Shown in pieces: positions 14,601-27,400 of a stretch of 64,000 nt of DNA; the first letter of the stretch is position 1, and every line of letters begins with the position of its first letter. Origin of the DNA: Takifugu bimaculatus (Eukaryota; Chordata; Actinopteri; Tetraodontiformes; Tetraodontidae); assembly GCA_004026145.2 (NCBI GenBank), contig CP034979.1, positions 4,754,701 to 4,818,700 of the forward strand, written 5' to 3'. The notes below the pieces were generated by a model. It was given only the letters and a program-made list of their open reading frames with translations, did not search any database and was not told the DNA's origin. Made by a program: the position numbers and the translations under genes.

Positions 14601-17600
14601 GTGTGTGGGTGCAGCAGGCACCAACAATACTACGCTAATATTCAATTGAAATATTAGTCTTACACACACATGCAGAGAGAGGGAGAGAGAGGGAGAGATA
14701 TTAGAAAACATCAGTGGTAAGTGATTAAAACATGCCATATTGGAAGACAAAATAACATCCAACACCAGTCAGATTTTGACTGTTAGGGTTCATCTTAATG
14801 TCCAAAATTTGGATGGATTAGTGATAAACTTCACGGTCGCACACAGAAACGGCAATATTTGTGTTTTTATTCTTTTCTCATCCAGTTTCCATCTCTGTGT
14901 CACCAACAGTGAGGTGACTTAAATGCCTCAGGCTGAAATTTCACAGGATTCCTGGCGATCTCTGTGGCTCCTGCAGTGGATCTATGTCCCATCTGTCAGA
15001 GAGCTACCTAACACGCTGACCTTACTCTGTTTCCAAGCAACAGAACATATAGACAGAAATCCCAGTCACACAGAATCAGGATCACATGAAGGTGCTGGAA
15101 ATCATGGATTTTACTTTGGTCCATTTATGGTCACACTGATGATTTAATCTATATTTTAGCATTACAGATGTTTCTATTTTCCAAAGGAAAGATGTTAGGA
15201 TTCCGCATGGTCACATCTGTGATTAGGTAATACAGATGTGTGGGTCAGCTGAGGTCTGCTGTGATTAGGACACTTCAGTTTTTGCTGGGTCAAGTGTCAT
15301 GATGTTGACAGTGAGAAATATGGCAAGAAAATGAAATTTAAATCAAGTGAGTCATCTTTCCCCCCTGCGGTTATAAAATGTAGAAGCCTTGTTGGTCTTT
15401 AACTGCTTTTCTCTACCAAACTTTAAACCAACAGCTTAAGATTGAATAAGAAACACATTCTCACCCATACAAGCTTTTTAAATTGTTTAGGGTGGCTGAT
15501 TTAGATAAGAAGCTCCTCAAGCCTCACAAAAATAAATGATTAGAGTTGTTTTCATCCTGATGCTGATCTTCAAAAGTTGATTTAGTTGACAATCCAGTGA
15601 TGGAAACCACATTTCTCATTTGTGCTCATGGTACTGTGCTTATCTCCACACTGAACTCATCAAATCTTCACAAGTGGAAATGACCTGGTTACCAAGGGTG
15701 GGATTCCAAGGCAACATGAAATATTTAAACGTCTGTCAAAAATTGCTGATTAAACCCAACAGACATGTCCGTGACAGTCTGCACATAGATTATAGTACAC
15801 AAGAAACAGAAAACACTCACTTATATTTAAGTAATTATTTGTAGGACATTGCCTACTCTGTCACATCATGATGTTTTGACCCCTTGATTTAAAATGGTTG
15901 CATTGTTTTTGAAGCAATGAGTCTTCTCTGTCACGTTCTCTGTCACGAGTCATTCATCTTCATCAGCGGGAGCAGCACTTACCTTCTGAAAGTATACATT
16001 TAAATTTGGCAGAAATTAAGAGCAACAATTACAAACACCTGCAAAAGGGAGGTGAAGAGAAAGAAAGCAGACGCGGGTTTTGAACCATGATGTCATGTCG
16101 TCGCCACAGGCCGTTAAAAAGTGATTTCCTGGAGGAGGAAAAGCAGTGTTCAGCCCAGTGTGAGATCAGCAGGTCCAGCGAGGATGTTTGGTGTGGTCAG
16201 ACACGTGCAGAGAATACAGGATACATCCACAATAAGAAGAAGAACACACAAACGAACGTACGACACTATCACAAGGTAATGATTTTCCCACGGTGTTAAA
16301 GGATTAGGCCGTGTAACGATCAGGTGCTTCATGAATCGCTCTCTCCTCCTCTCTGTGCATTCCACGCTTCGCTCCATCGATTTACAACAGATTAGAGAAA
16401 GAACCACCCGGCACAATAACACTGCCCCAAATATGCAAATGAGGAAGAGAAAACTGTGCAAATGAGCCTAATAGCATTCTGTGCACGAGGGTGACTCCTC
16501 CAGAGTTCCAGTTATGTGTGCACATATGCAAGATGGACTAAAGGCACATTTGTGATCAGAATTTCTTCTTATTGATGGTATGATTGGTAATAGTGTCCCA
16601 GTGTAACCATGGCTACCAAACAGATTTAACAGCTCCACATTCACCAACAGGAAAATCATTCTTTATTCTTAACAGCAGAATTCAGCAGGAAAATCCGCTC
16701 TTTATGTGCATTAATAGACTCAGCAGCTACATGTCATGTGGGTTTGGCTCCCGCTGAACTTTCGCTTGGACCTTGAATGCGTTTTTCTTAATTAGCCTGA
16801 TGACTTCCTCACATCGTTTGTTGTGTCTGACACGGTGCCCCGTCTGATTAATGAGGCTTCCCTTGTTGAGTTCCCTTGCTGGGACCTTTTTGGAGTTACG
16901 CTTGAATGACACCTAGCTGGGATAGTTTACACTTTAAATGATGTTTTTTCGCACCGGGACTGTGGAGCATGAGCCTTTCTAAAGGAGCAGAGGTAAAAAG
17001 GATTGATGGTCAGTCCTCTCTTGCTACAGTAAAACCAAGCGGTGTAAACCTTGCACATCATCTTTAATCTTCTTTACACATCACGCTCTTCGGCATCACT
17101 GTATTGATTTCTGCTCAGGGCCTTGATGATAATCATCATGATTAATGGATTACATAAAAGATACTGAGCCAGCAGAGTGCAGCTAATGCATCAACATTAA
17201 CCAGTTTCAAAGTGCCTGATTTTAGGAGCTCCGCCAGTTAAAAGCATCACTTCATTTACATGGAGAACATTTCTGAAAACAGAATTACGAACTCCAGACA
17301 ACTGGACACTTAGCTGGATGGGTGGGGAAAAGCATTTTAAAACACAGAGGGGCTGATTTCAATTAATTAGCATCAGCTCATCAAAATGAATGAATCCAAA
17401 TGAAGATGCAGGCAAAATAAAATAATAAAAAACATTACATTTAAGTAGGAATTCAAAGTTGAAAATTGGAAGAGCTTCTTTTTTACTTGTAGCCACCAAT
17501 TATTCCTGAAGAGTCACAGGTTGATACTGGATTCTAAGTTTTTTCCCTCACGCAGACCCATGACCGACTGGAGGGACTACATTTCCTGTCTGGATGGCCT

Positions 17601-19249
17601 GGGTCTTCTTCCCGGAGGAGATGGAGGAGGAAGCTACAGAGAATGGTTTCAACTTCTCTACTAAAAATGCTGCCCTGCAATCTGCTACTGGATAAGTGGA
17701 GGAAAAGAGAACGGAGGAGCAGGAAGGAGTTGACATAATGTGCATGTTTTTGGACCGTGGCAGGAAATGGCAGTGCTCTTTCTGCTTGATGTTGTTTACT
17801 TTTTACAGAAGCGTTTTATTAGTTGTTGGATGTTTCGTCGTCCTCGTCACCTTGCCTCCATTTCCAATCTCCCTGCCATCAGAACACTAAACTCAGGGGA
17901 GGTTTTCTGTGTGGATGATTTGAAAACTGAGCGTAGATGATTGACTGGAAAGGGGGAAAGAAAGAGGACAGAGCCCATTAAAGACGTGACCAACCCAGAC
18001 CTCGCTTGGATTTACTATGAATCTACTGAAGGCATTGTCCTTCTGTTGAGATTGCAGCTGCATTGTGTCAAATTTAAGCTTTCAGTGGCATTTTCTATGC
18101 CACATTTTTCCAAGATGACAAGAGAAATTGGCCATAACATTGTAGGTAAAAGATATAGCTGGGATCCAAACAAGTGGCCGGCTGAAACATTTTTTCCTCG
18201 GTGAGCGAGATGATTGGCTCTGAAGTCTCATTTCCACCGAGTGGTCCAGTGTGTTGCTCACTTCAAACCATCCCTCTGTGTTTTCCATTGCAGAATGTTA
18301 TGGATATTTTTCCTCATCACCACTCTGTCACCTTGAGTCAGCTCTCTGGTGGAGAATGCTGAGCAGCCCTCTTCCAGGATGGTCTCTTTGGATGTTTCCG
18401 ACAGCTGGGAAAGTAAAAGCGGTTAACCCCAAAGCTCTGGGAACAAGTCATCAATAAACCTTACATAAGATCTGAGTCTGCAGATGAAACATTAAAAGGG
18501 ATCCAGGGATTACTTCAATTATGGTTACCACGGGTTACGGTATTGTGGAGAAACAGCTAAAGGCCCGGCTGATCCTGTGTTTTTCAAAAAAACAAGCTGC
18601 GGTCAGACTGATCCTAGGCCACAAATTTCCACCAACCTGCAAAATCATCCAAACCATTAAGTTTCACACTGTTGAAGCGAAGGTAGACGCTGAGTATTAG
18701 CTCATGTGGATCTGGATAGAGGCTCGGAACACTTCACCATTAAATTCTTTCTGTCTGTCATCCCAGTTCAACTATTAGGATTTTTGACTAAAGGCAATTT
18801 TAATTTTATAGATGTGAGTTTATTTTTTAAAGAAATTGTTTTTCCCCGATTCTTCATAAGCTTTGATAATGTTAGAGACCCTCCCCTCATAAATGCAATC
18901 ATGTGAAGCTCAAAGACAACGACTGGAATCTTCAGGATCCCACTGAAGTCTCTTTAAACAGCTTTTGTTCATAAATATTCTATTCCAGATACAGTGAACA
19001 TGAAGATAAATCGATAAAAAAACCCAAATATAATATATTGAGATGAAACAGGTATAATTACATTGTGCACGTGTGTTTTTCTCTGTGTGTGTTTGTTTGT
19101 GTGTTTGTTTGTTTGTTCGTTTTATAAAACATCCAATTGTATTAAGTGCTGTTTTTGAGAGACTGTTTTTTCTCACATGCAGGACAACGAGAAACCAGTA
19201 AAGATCAATACAGAACATGACATCACACACATCCCATTCATTTTAATGT
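11683..19249. other. Gene desert segment, no gene seen
   Basis: About 7.5 kb without a supportable gene. A local CpG-rich, open-frame stretch near 14108-14263 stands out from the AT-rich background. The tract around 16750-17420 is rich in TAAT and ATTA motifs, as many vertebrate conserved non-coding elements are; conservation cannot be judged here. Confidence 0.5.
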
Positions 19250-20030
19250 CTGGGATAGATACTGACTGCCATAGACACTGACTGGGATAGATACTGACTA
19301 TGATATAAACTGACTGGGATAGATACTGACTATGATAGAAACTGACTGGGATAGATACTGACTATGATAGAAACTGACTGGGATAGATACTGACTGGGAT
19401 AGATACTGACTATGAAAGATACTGACTGGGATAGATACTGACTATGATAGAAACTGATTGGGATAGATACTGACTGGGATAGATACTGCCTGCCATAGAC
19501 ACTGACTGGGATAGATACTGACTGGGATAGATACTGACTATGATAGAAACTGACTGGGATAGATACTGACTATGATAGAAACTGACTGGGATAGATACTG
19601 ACTGGGATAGATACTGACTATGAAAGATACTGACTGGGATAGATACTGACTATGATAGAAACTGATTGGGATAGATACTGACTGGGATAGATACTGCCTG
19701 CCATAGACACTGACTGGGATAGATACTGACTGGGATAGATACTGACTATGATAGAAACTGACTGGGATAGATACTGACTATGATAGAAACTGACTGGGAT
19801 AGATACTGACTGCCATAGACAATGACTGGGATAGATACTGACTGGGATAGATACTGACTGGGATAGATACTGACTGCCATAGACACTGACTGGGATAGAT
19901 ACTGACAGGGATAGATACTGCCTGCCATAGACACTGACTGGGATAGATACTGACTATGATAGAAACTGACTGGGATAGATACTGACTGGGATAGATACTG
20001 ACTATGATAGAAACTGACTGGGATAGACAC
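19250..20030. repeat. Minisatellite of 16-bp units with 208-bp higher-order repeat
   Basis: Roughly 48 copies of a 16-bp unit of the form GGGATAGATACTGACT, with variants in which GGGATAGAT is replaced by ATGATAGAA, ATGAAAGAT or GCCATAGAC. The variants are ordered. Three landmark variants each recur exactly 208 bp (13 units) later: the TGCCTGCC variant at 19487 and 19695, the TATGAAAG variant at 19411 and 19619, and the GATTGGG variant at 19456 and 19664. Because 16 is not a multiple of 3, the long open frame on the minus strand (Ser-Gln-Tyr-Leu-Ser-rich) is a by-product of a stop-poor repeat and not a protein. Confidence 0.95.
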
Positions 20031-21368
20031 TTGGCTGCTGTAGGACACCATCATCCAGCAGCTTGTAGGTGGGACAGGAGATTTTCTTCACTCAGCTGCT
20101 CAGCCAGACACCAGCATGACTGCAGTCTGATCTGGTGGTGCTGGACATGGATACCCAGGCTTCCTTTGCACTTTAATGCCTTCTCCACAGTAACCGTGGT
20201 GTTCTGCATGACCCTCCCGCTGGGCAGACAGACACTTTGCAGATTTCAAGGCCTCTTCGTGATGACTTGAGTTGCCTGCAGAGCCTGACATTTTAATGGC
20301 ATATTTGTTCTACAACTGCTTCCTTTCCATGAAAATACTGGGTATCATGAAAAGGGTCTTCTGAATTCCAGTGATTTAATGAACAGTAACAGCCCACAGC
20401 TACAGCCTGAAAATAATCATTTTCAAGTTCCAGGACCTTTGGAAAGTAATACACTAACCCACTGATTGAAGGTTCCCGCCAGAAGATTGTTAATTTTGTG
20501 AGGCGACTAAAGAAAACGAATACTTAAACAGCTCTTACTATAACAGTCATCTACTCGCATACAAACATGCAACATTCATAAGAGACTGGAGAAAATATGG
20601 GGAACAAATGAAGGAAGGAACATGAGCTAAGGGCAGCCAACACCATCCAGTGGAAAAACTGCTGTCTGTGTGCATGACAGATGACAGCAACGACAGAAGG
20701 ATGCGACTTCCTTTATCTCACGGCTGCTCTCCTCTCAGTCAAAGACGCTTGTTTATCACCCGTTCATGTGCTGCAGTTTCCTTTCCCTGCCCCCAGAGGG
20801 AGAAAACACTGAGACAGATGAGAGATGAGATCAAAGACAAACCAGGCAATTACAGTCATTTGGATGAAGGATGAGAGGAGAGCAGTTCAAATCATGATAG
20901 AGGTGTTGTGAGAGGAGTTCCAGTTTAAATCTGTTAATGATGTTTGTAATAATGTCTTTTAAAAAAAATAAAAAAAATTGACAGCATATTTGATGCGATA
21001 TAGCAGCCAGAACTCTCCAGGAGGAGATCTTAACATGATTTTGATGTTTAGCTCAACATCAAAACATTTCCATCTGCCTTGAGTGCTTTTTTAAAATGTA
21101 CTTTTCTCTGTTTTTATGTTCTTTTCTTTATATTCTTCTGAGGACCAAACTTAAAACAAATGTTTTGACAGTCAGCACCGAAATCCTGCTAAATAGTGCC
21201 TCCACCTTTGCACAAGAAGAATAAATGTTGTGTTAGTCCTCTTCAGTTCATTGCAGTTTTACATTTAAATGTTAATGAATGAAAATTAAAATGTCATATG
21301 CAGAAAATGTAGATTTGAATTAGCTTATGAGCAATTCAATGTCAGATATTGTCCCTGTTAATGCATTG
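20031..21368. other. Non-coding stretch, no gene seen
   Basis: The first 260 bases after the minisatellite are open in several frames on both strands and may be a degenerate mobile-element flank; no family was recognised. The rest is AT-rich with an A-rich run near 20960. Confidence 0.5.
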
Positions 21369-21389
21369 CCCCCCCCCCCCCCCCCCCCC
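21369..21389. repeat. Poly-C run of 21
   Basis: An uninterrupted homopolymer of cytosine, likely length-variable and prone to assembly error. Confidence 0.9.
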
Positions 21390-21532
21390 GCAATAAATGA
21401 GAACAGCTAGAGCTGCGCTTGTGGATGCGACTTCCATTCATTCTGTTTGAACAACATTTTTCAATCATTCTGATTGGTTGCACGCTTATCTCTCCTTCTC
21501 TCACTTTTTCCAGTAAACACCCCCACACCCCC

Positions 21533-21536
<4 letters not shown>

Positions 21537-21616
<80 letters not shown>
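21537..21616. repeat. (TC)40 microsatellite
   Basis: About 80 nt of perfect TC. Frames reading Ser-Leu or Arg-Glu repeats through it are artefacts. A purine-rich GGGA/GAGA tract follows at about 21722-21763. Confidence 0.95.
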
Positions 21617-21619
<3 letters not shown>

Positions 21620-22620
21620 CATCACAGTAAGCTCCAGTGACAGGAGCGTGCTCCTCTGTGGCAGTCTGCTTAGTAGAGCCTGACATGCACTGCCTGGAAG
21701 ACAGCCTTGAAAATTAAAGCCAGGGAGGGAGAGAGAGGGAGGGAGAGAAAGAGAGAGGGGGGTATTGAACAATTTGTAGAATGAATAAGTGTTAATGGGG
21801 GAGTCAGGCCAGAAGTGAAAGACACAGAGGTCACATGTTTTCAGACTGGCACTAGCACATTTCATTGTGTTTGTATGTGTGTGCGTGCATGTGTGTCACC
21901 TTGAGCGCACCCAGCGGTGTGTGTGGATGCAGATATGGCGTTAAACATTTCAGCAGTGAAACTGCGGACACAGATATCACATTTTCCTGACAAAAGCGGC
22001 CGTGATCCATCTCCTCTTCTCTCCAGGTCATCTGAAGGCCTTCATGATAAGGTTTGACTAACCTCTTGACATAGTAAAAAACTGCTAGGATTTTACTATA
22101 AAAGAAGAGTGTAGAAGATAAATAACATTATGACAGAACCGTAACTGCAGATTTATTTTTTTGTATCTTTGGCTCTAATAATATATTCATAGAGAAAGAT
22201 GCTTCAGAAAACATGAATTAGGTGATACACCAATTTTCCCACCCAAACTAACTCAACCATTGATTTATTAATCATTAGTAGTAGTTGTAGAACATTCATT
22301 TTTTATCCCTCTTATTTGTAAGATCAAACCAAAAACTCAAGCAATGTCACTTTCATTCCACACATTCTGATTTAACCTGGTTTTATTATTCCAGGTTTAT
22401 TTGTGTCTTTTTTCCCCCCAGGGGTCATTTGAGTGCATTCAACATGGTTGATTATTAAACTGTATTTAGTCAATGTCTAGCTACAGTGCACACATGTAAT
22501 AAACATTCTATTGTTACTGTAACAACATGAATACATAACATCTAATGAAAACTTCAGAGGTTTTATGTCATCTTGTTATCTATATTTGATGGAAAGCAAT
22601 GTGTACATTGATAAAAGATT

Positions 22621-22706
22621 TCCATCCATCCATCCATCCATCCATCCATCCATCCATCCATCCATCCATCCATCCATCCATCCATCCATCCATCCATCCA
22701 TCCATC
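22621..22706. repeat. (TCCA)n tetranucleotide microsatellite
   Basis: 86 nt of perfect TCCA repeat joined directly to the interspersed-repeat relic that follows. The tetranucleotide is probably the expanded end of that element. Confidence 0.95.
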
Positions 22707-22915
22707 GTCTCATGCTTCTCCGAGATTGGATCACGGGGCAGCAGCTGAAACAAAGAGCGTCAGATTTCCCTTACCTCAGCCACGTCAGCAAACTCTGACC
22801 GGGGAGGTCACCAGGTGCTATCAGGTCACTGTGGAGGTGTAATCTCTCCACCTGGCCCTGGGCCTTCCTTGAGATCAGGTGGCCTTCAGGGACCACAGGA
22901 GAGGCTTCATTTGCA
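22707..22915. mobile_element. Diverged interspersed repeat relic (LINE 3'-end type common in fish)
   Basis: After the TCCA tract the order is: an AGATTGGATCACGGGGCAGC block, a CAGATTTCCCTTACCTCAGCCAC block, GTAATCTCTCCACCTGGCCC, then GGCCTTCCTTGAGATC. This parallels, with many changes, a very common fish repeat that begins with CATC repeats followed by a 'gcggggGCAGCAGtctaagc...CCAGACTTCCCTC' type sequence. The family assignment is from memory, and I do not give an element name. Its ends are approximate. Confidence 0.6.
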
Positions 22916-23594
22916 CATGATACTCATAATTACCAAGGCACCACCTGCCTGAGTGGAGTGAGCAGTCTATGATTGGAAATCAAACGCATGGTTATATTAA
23001 TACGCAGTACAGGAAGGAGCTCAGAGGTCCATGTGTGCTCTAAACAATAATTACTTCAGTATATAGAAGCCAGGCCATGGAGCTATATATCTTTTTTAAA
23101 GATTTCATGCAAAATGATATGTTGTTTGTGGTAGCAGCAATATTTTGGAAAAGCTAACAGGAAGTGATCACTCAAACACCAGCTTTCTTTAGAAAATAAA
23201 ACCCTGAACTTTGACCTGGCCAACATTACTGTAGACCGTGACCGAGCAAGCTGGAAGCTGTTCCAGCACAAGGTTTTTAAACCAGCTTAAAGAAAAAAAC
23301 CAATGTCAAAAAATAGGCTGCAACAAAGACATCTGAATCAACAACACATCAATCACAGGACAGCATGGACGAAGACTGATATAAGTGGGATTAACACCAC
23401 AGAAACCCTTTAAAGATTGGCTTTATCAGTTCGTCTGGCAAGCATGGATATGCTTAAACACACCATGAGAGAGAGACAGAGGGACAGAGAGTGTGCCTTG
23501 TGTTTGTTCTTTATCTGATAAGATGAAATGATTGGTGAAACTTATAAGACTGCACACAAAATGAGTGAAAACTGTGTGTGGGTGTGGGAGCTAA

Positions 23595-23795
23595 CTTTTT
23601 GAGATTTAAGATGGTTTTAAGGTTTTGGATTGGGCGGCGGACCAAGTCGGGGGCCTTGGCGGTCCGATCCTCGGTTAAGGTTGAGATTAGGGTTGATTGT
23701 AGGTTTAGGTTTAGTATTTAGATGTGATGGTTAGGGTAAGGGCCTGGGTAATGCATTATATGTTTGAAAGTCCTCATTAAGATAGAAGTACAAGG
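23595..23795 (+). mobile_element. Degenerate GGTTAGGG-rich interspersed repeat, copy 1
   Basis: Contains the sequence order of a widespread fish repeat: TTTTTGAGATTTAAGATGG, then GGTTAAGGTT and TTAGGGTT blocks, TTTAGATGTGATGGTTAGGG, GGGTAATGCATTATAT, and AGTCCTCATTAAGATAGAAG. A CA/GC-rich microsatellite follows after an unrelated 80-nt gap. A GC-rich segment at 23630-23670 interrupts it. Related copies lie at 48775-49010 and 59340-59585. Confidence 0.6.
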
Positions 23796-23879
23796 AAAGG
23801 CTTTGGTTGGCTTTTCTGTGCTGGACAATCGATAATCCATCTCCTCATTCACTGACCTAAAACCTCGAATCGTAAATAA

Positions 23880-23932
23880 ACACACACGCACACACGCGCA
23901 CGCGCACACACACACACAAACAAACAAACAAC
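23880..23932. repeat. (CA)n/(CG) compound microsatellite
   Basis: CA repeat with CGCG interruptions that ends in CAAA tetranucleotides. Confidence 0.85.
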
Positions 23933-24030
23933 CTTTACTATAAACAAAGAACACATACAGACCAACAAGAGATCAATAATACGTTGAGAAAAGATCGGTA
24001 CAGAGTTGACTTTTAATGTTTTACAGATCT

Positions 24031-24032
<2 letters not shown>

Positions 24033-24064
<32 letters not shown>
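24033..24064. repeat. (CA)n microsatellite
   Basis: A perfect AC/CA run of 32 nt. Confidence 0.9.
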
Positions 24065-24069
<5 letters not shown>

Positions 24070-24353
24070 CATCTACTTTGGTTCTTTAATTCTGCAGAAC
24101 CAAACATGTCTTATCAAAGCGTGACTGTGGGGCAGAGACCTTCAAAAGTCGGGTTTGAAACACCTGAAATATTGACAGTAAAAGCCTTGAGGGAGGTTCT
24201 GATGTTCCTCACCTGGTGCTGGTTGAGATCCATGTTCTTTAAATAAGTCTCACATCCATCCCACTGACAGTCAAAGACATCAGACTGAAAATGCTGCAAA
24301 GACCAAAGTACAAATTTTAGATTAGAAAGACTGAAAACGAATAATGTTCCCAG

Positions 24354-24414
24354 CACACACACACACACACACACACGTACACACACCACACCCACACACA
24401 CACACACACACACA
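24354..24414. repeat. (CA)n microsatellite, imperfect
   Basis: CA run interrupted by GTAC and CCACACCC. It is one of three CA tracts within 550 bp. Confidence 0.9.
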
Positions 24415-27400
24415 TTTACAGTCTGTAAAGTCGGTGTTCAGACAGCGTTTCTGCGTCAGAGTCGACAAATTGTGATCTCTTTCTAAAATCACACGGAAAA
24501 GGAAAATTGATTTGAAAACAGGGATTTGTCTTCATTATCCATCGTCTTTGACTCATCTCATTACTGTCAGGTACATCTCTACGCCGCACAAACAGCCGCT
24601 CTGCACTTTCATTTCGCTCCCTCCTTGCATGTGTATGTGGTTCCAGTTTAATCTCGCTCTCCGGGTCCTCAGGTATTCCAGGTTATTCCACCCAGTCCTG
24701 CCTCCCCCCTTATGTTAATATCTTCCTCCACTTGCCTTTTTTTTTTTTTTACTGGAAATCGCCTTTTCCCCTCATTTCCATTTCTCTCCTCAGGACCCAA
24801 ACCACAAATTAATAACAGCTATAGCAGGTAAGTAGATATGGGTTATACCCCTTCTGATGCTTTTAAATTTCCAAAAGGTGAACGTGTCCTTTGTGTGGAT
24901 CCCTTTAAATCCAGATGTCCTGCGTTACTTTCAGGGGCGACTCATGTAAACACTGCTAGAAATACGGCTGAATGAGTGGAACTAATACCAGGCAGATGGC
25001 TTTGCTGCTGTGGCTGATTGATCCGTCATACTTAATCATGTTCTTGTCCAGGAGCAGAGGCAGCGTCCCACTGACAAATGGTTCTTTTCAGCGCTGTTCT
25101 CCAGTACAGTGGGCGAGACAGGCCAATTTCTGCACCAACAAAAGCAGAAAGTGATGAAATGTTTGGAGGAAGTGGACTTTCTTTCACCTAGAAGAAAAGG
25201 CTGGTGTTGCCCACAGCTACGGAAGGAATGTTGGCTGAAATTACCTTTTCTAAAGATCGTCAAAAAGGTTTTGAATGAAGCACAGGCTGAGCCTCCAAGA
25301 TGTTTTTTTTTCTTGTTTCCAGACAATATATGTTAAATAAGCAGCAGGACACATTTTCACATGTGCGCATCTACTATAAATGCAGTACAAATACATTCAC
25401 TGACAGTAGCAAAAGTATTTCTACAACTGTAGAAAGGATTTTAATCATGTTTCTGTTACACAGGGCAACCTTTATCGCTTCCTATTGCACACTGAGTTTC
25501 TGACTGCCAATAAATGTCGGGAATAACAATAATTGTCCCCAATATATAGTGAAAACAAGCGTTATAAAATGGAAATACTAAAGTACAATAGACAGTAACA
25601 TAAGGATGTCAATAAAAGTGGTCAAAGCAGTAGTTTCTCTCTTCCTCGCACTGACAGCCGCCAAGCTGGAAGCGAAAAGGGATCATAAAGCTTCTAAATG
25701 TGTGATCAGTGATGAAGGCTGCGGATGCCCTCAGGCCAATCATCTCATAATCTGTCCATGAATAAAGCAAAAGGAAGGTGGAATATAACAAAAATAAATA
25801 TATAAAAACATTATTACTTTTTTCATTATGTCCTTGTGGGCTATTTCATCGCACTTTTCCTTTTCTTTCTGTAAAATGTGCTCTTGCTTTTTTTTTTTTT
25901 TTTACTCTCGCCTCTTACTGGTTTGCAGTTTTATTTTCAGGACACTTTTTGAATTTGTATGAAATGAAAATACGGTTACTCTATGAGGAGACTGTATGAA
26001 ATTTAGTTGGGGGGGTTGTGGAATGCTGACATGTTCAGTTATCCCTGGTAAATTTAGTTTTCAGCATGTTTAATTCAACAGAGTGTGTTCTGCTGCCTTT
26101 TCATTAACTCCAGGATGCCGTGCACTAATCATGAGCCTGATGATTATTGACATCTCATAATTCACAGTGACACAAATCTCCCTCAGCAGAGTCAACATTT
26201 GAAATAAAGAAACTAATTTTGGACATAAAATGAGCACTTGGTAGAAAAAGATGATGTGGGAAAATGACAAGAACCATCCCACTAAGCTGATCTAAATCTC
26301 GAATAATGGTTTTATTTCAGTCCCACACAGGGCAGCTAACATTTATAACCAGCATTTAAGCCTGTTCTTTCCACATATTCACAGCAAACTGACAGCATTT
26401 GCAGTATTTCAATAAAGATTTATGCTTCTTGTCGTAGTTTCAGGTCGCTTCACCACATGCTGCTCCAACTGGTCACGAAAAAGGATTTAGCTGTTGATAT
26501 GAAGCATGTTTAAACCTTTTTCATGATAATAAAGAGACATGAATTTTAACTTTATACCATGAAATGTTTTATTCTTTGGCGCGCTAGTTGTCATGCGCTC
26601 ACACCGCGGAGGCCTCACACACAAACACACCTCTCCTCGAGTGTGTGAAGCTGCAGCATGTGATGCGTGTTGTTTTGACAGCAGGCAGATGTAAGGATCC
26701 CTGCTGATAATTGGCCAGATGTGTGGGCATAAACAGTGTGATGCGCACGGTGTGTCATCATTTTTGAAATATCCAACAAAAAAGAGAGAGAGAGAGATCA
26801 CGTGATAAGACAATCACACCCCTGAGAAAATGAAAATAGATTAAAAGCAGCAGGCGGGGGACAGAACCTACACAACTGATGAGAGTTTTCCTCAGAAACA
26901 CCCCCCGCCCCCTGCAGTGAAAATCCTTGTTTATTTTCTCTTCTGTTATTGCCCAGGCTTAATTACATTTACCATTTACTGTTACAGAAGCTCCTTTCAT
27001 TTGCTTTTTACAGTCACATTTTGAAACAGACTAATGAAGATGTGGACACGAAGGTCTGTATAGTCGGGTCACACTTGATCCAAATTTTGTTTGACACCGT
27101 GGAAGCGCTGCCGCGCCCATTTTAGCGGCGTCACACACCATCCTGCAGAATTCGTTGGGAGCTGTTTGACAGCTTTCTCTGCAGCAGTTTGATGTGTTTT
27201 GATATTTATGAGATCTAATACTGTTTTATTGTTGTTTTACAAGTTAATGTATATTGCAGTCTGTTGTACTTTATTATGTTTAAATGTAAAGTGTCTTGCA
27301 CCTGCTATAGACCTTACAAATAAAAGAATAATGTCAATATTACTATTATTTGTGCAGCTTGGAACCTCAAGGACTTGTCAGTTCACCAGAACACCTATAA

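Noticed and set aside
19746..20054. 102-codon minus-strand frame with SQYLSQSVSI repeats
   Set aside because: The 16-bp minisatellite lacks stops in this frame; the repeat shows no coding constraint.
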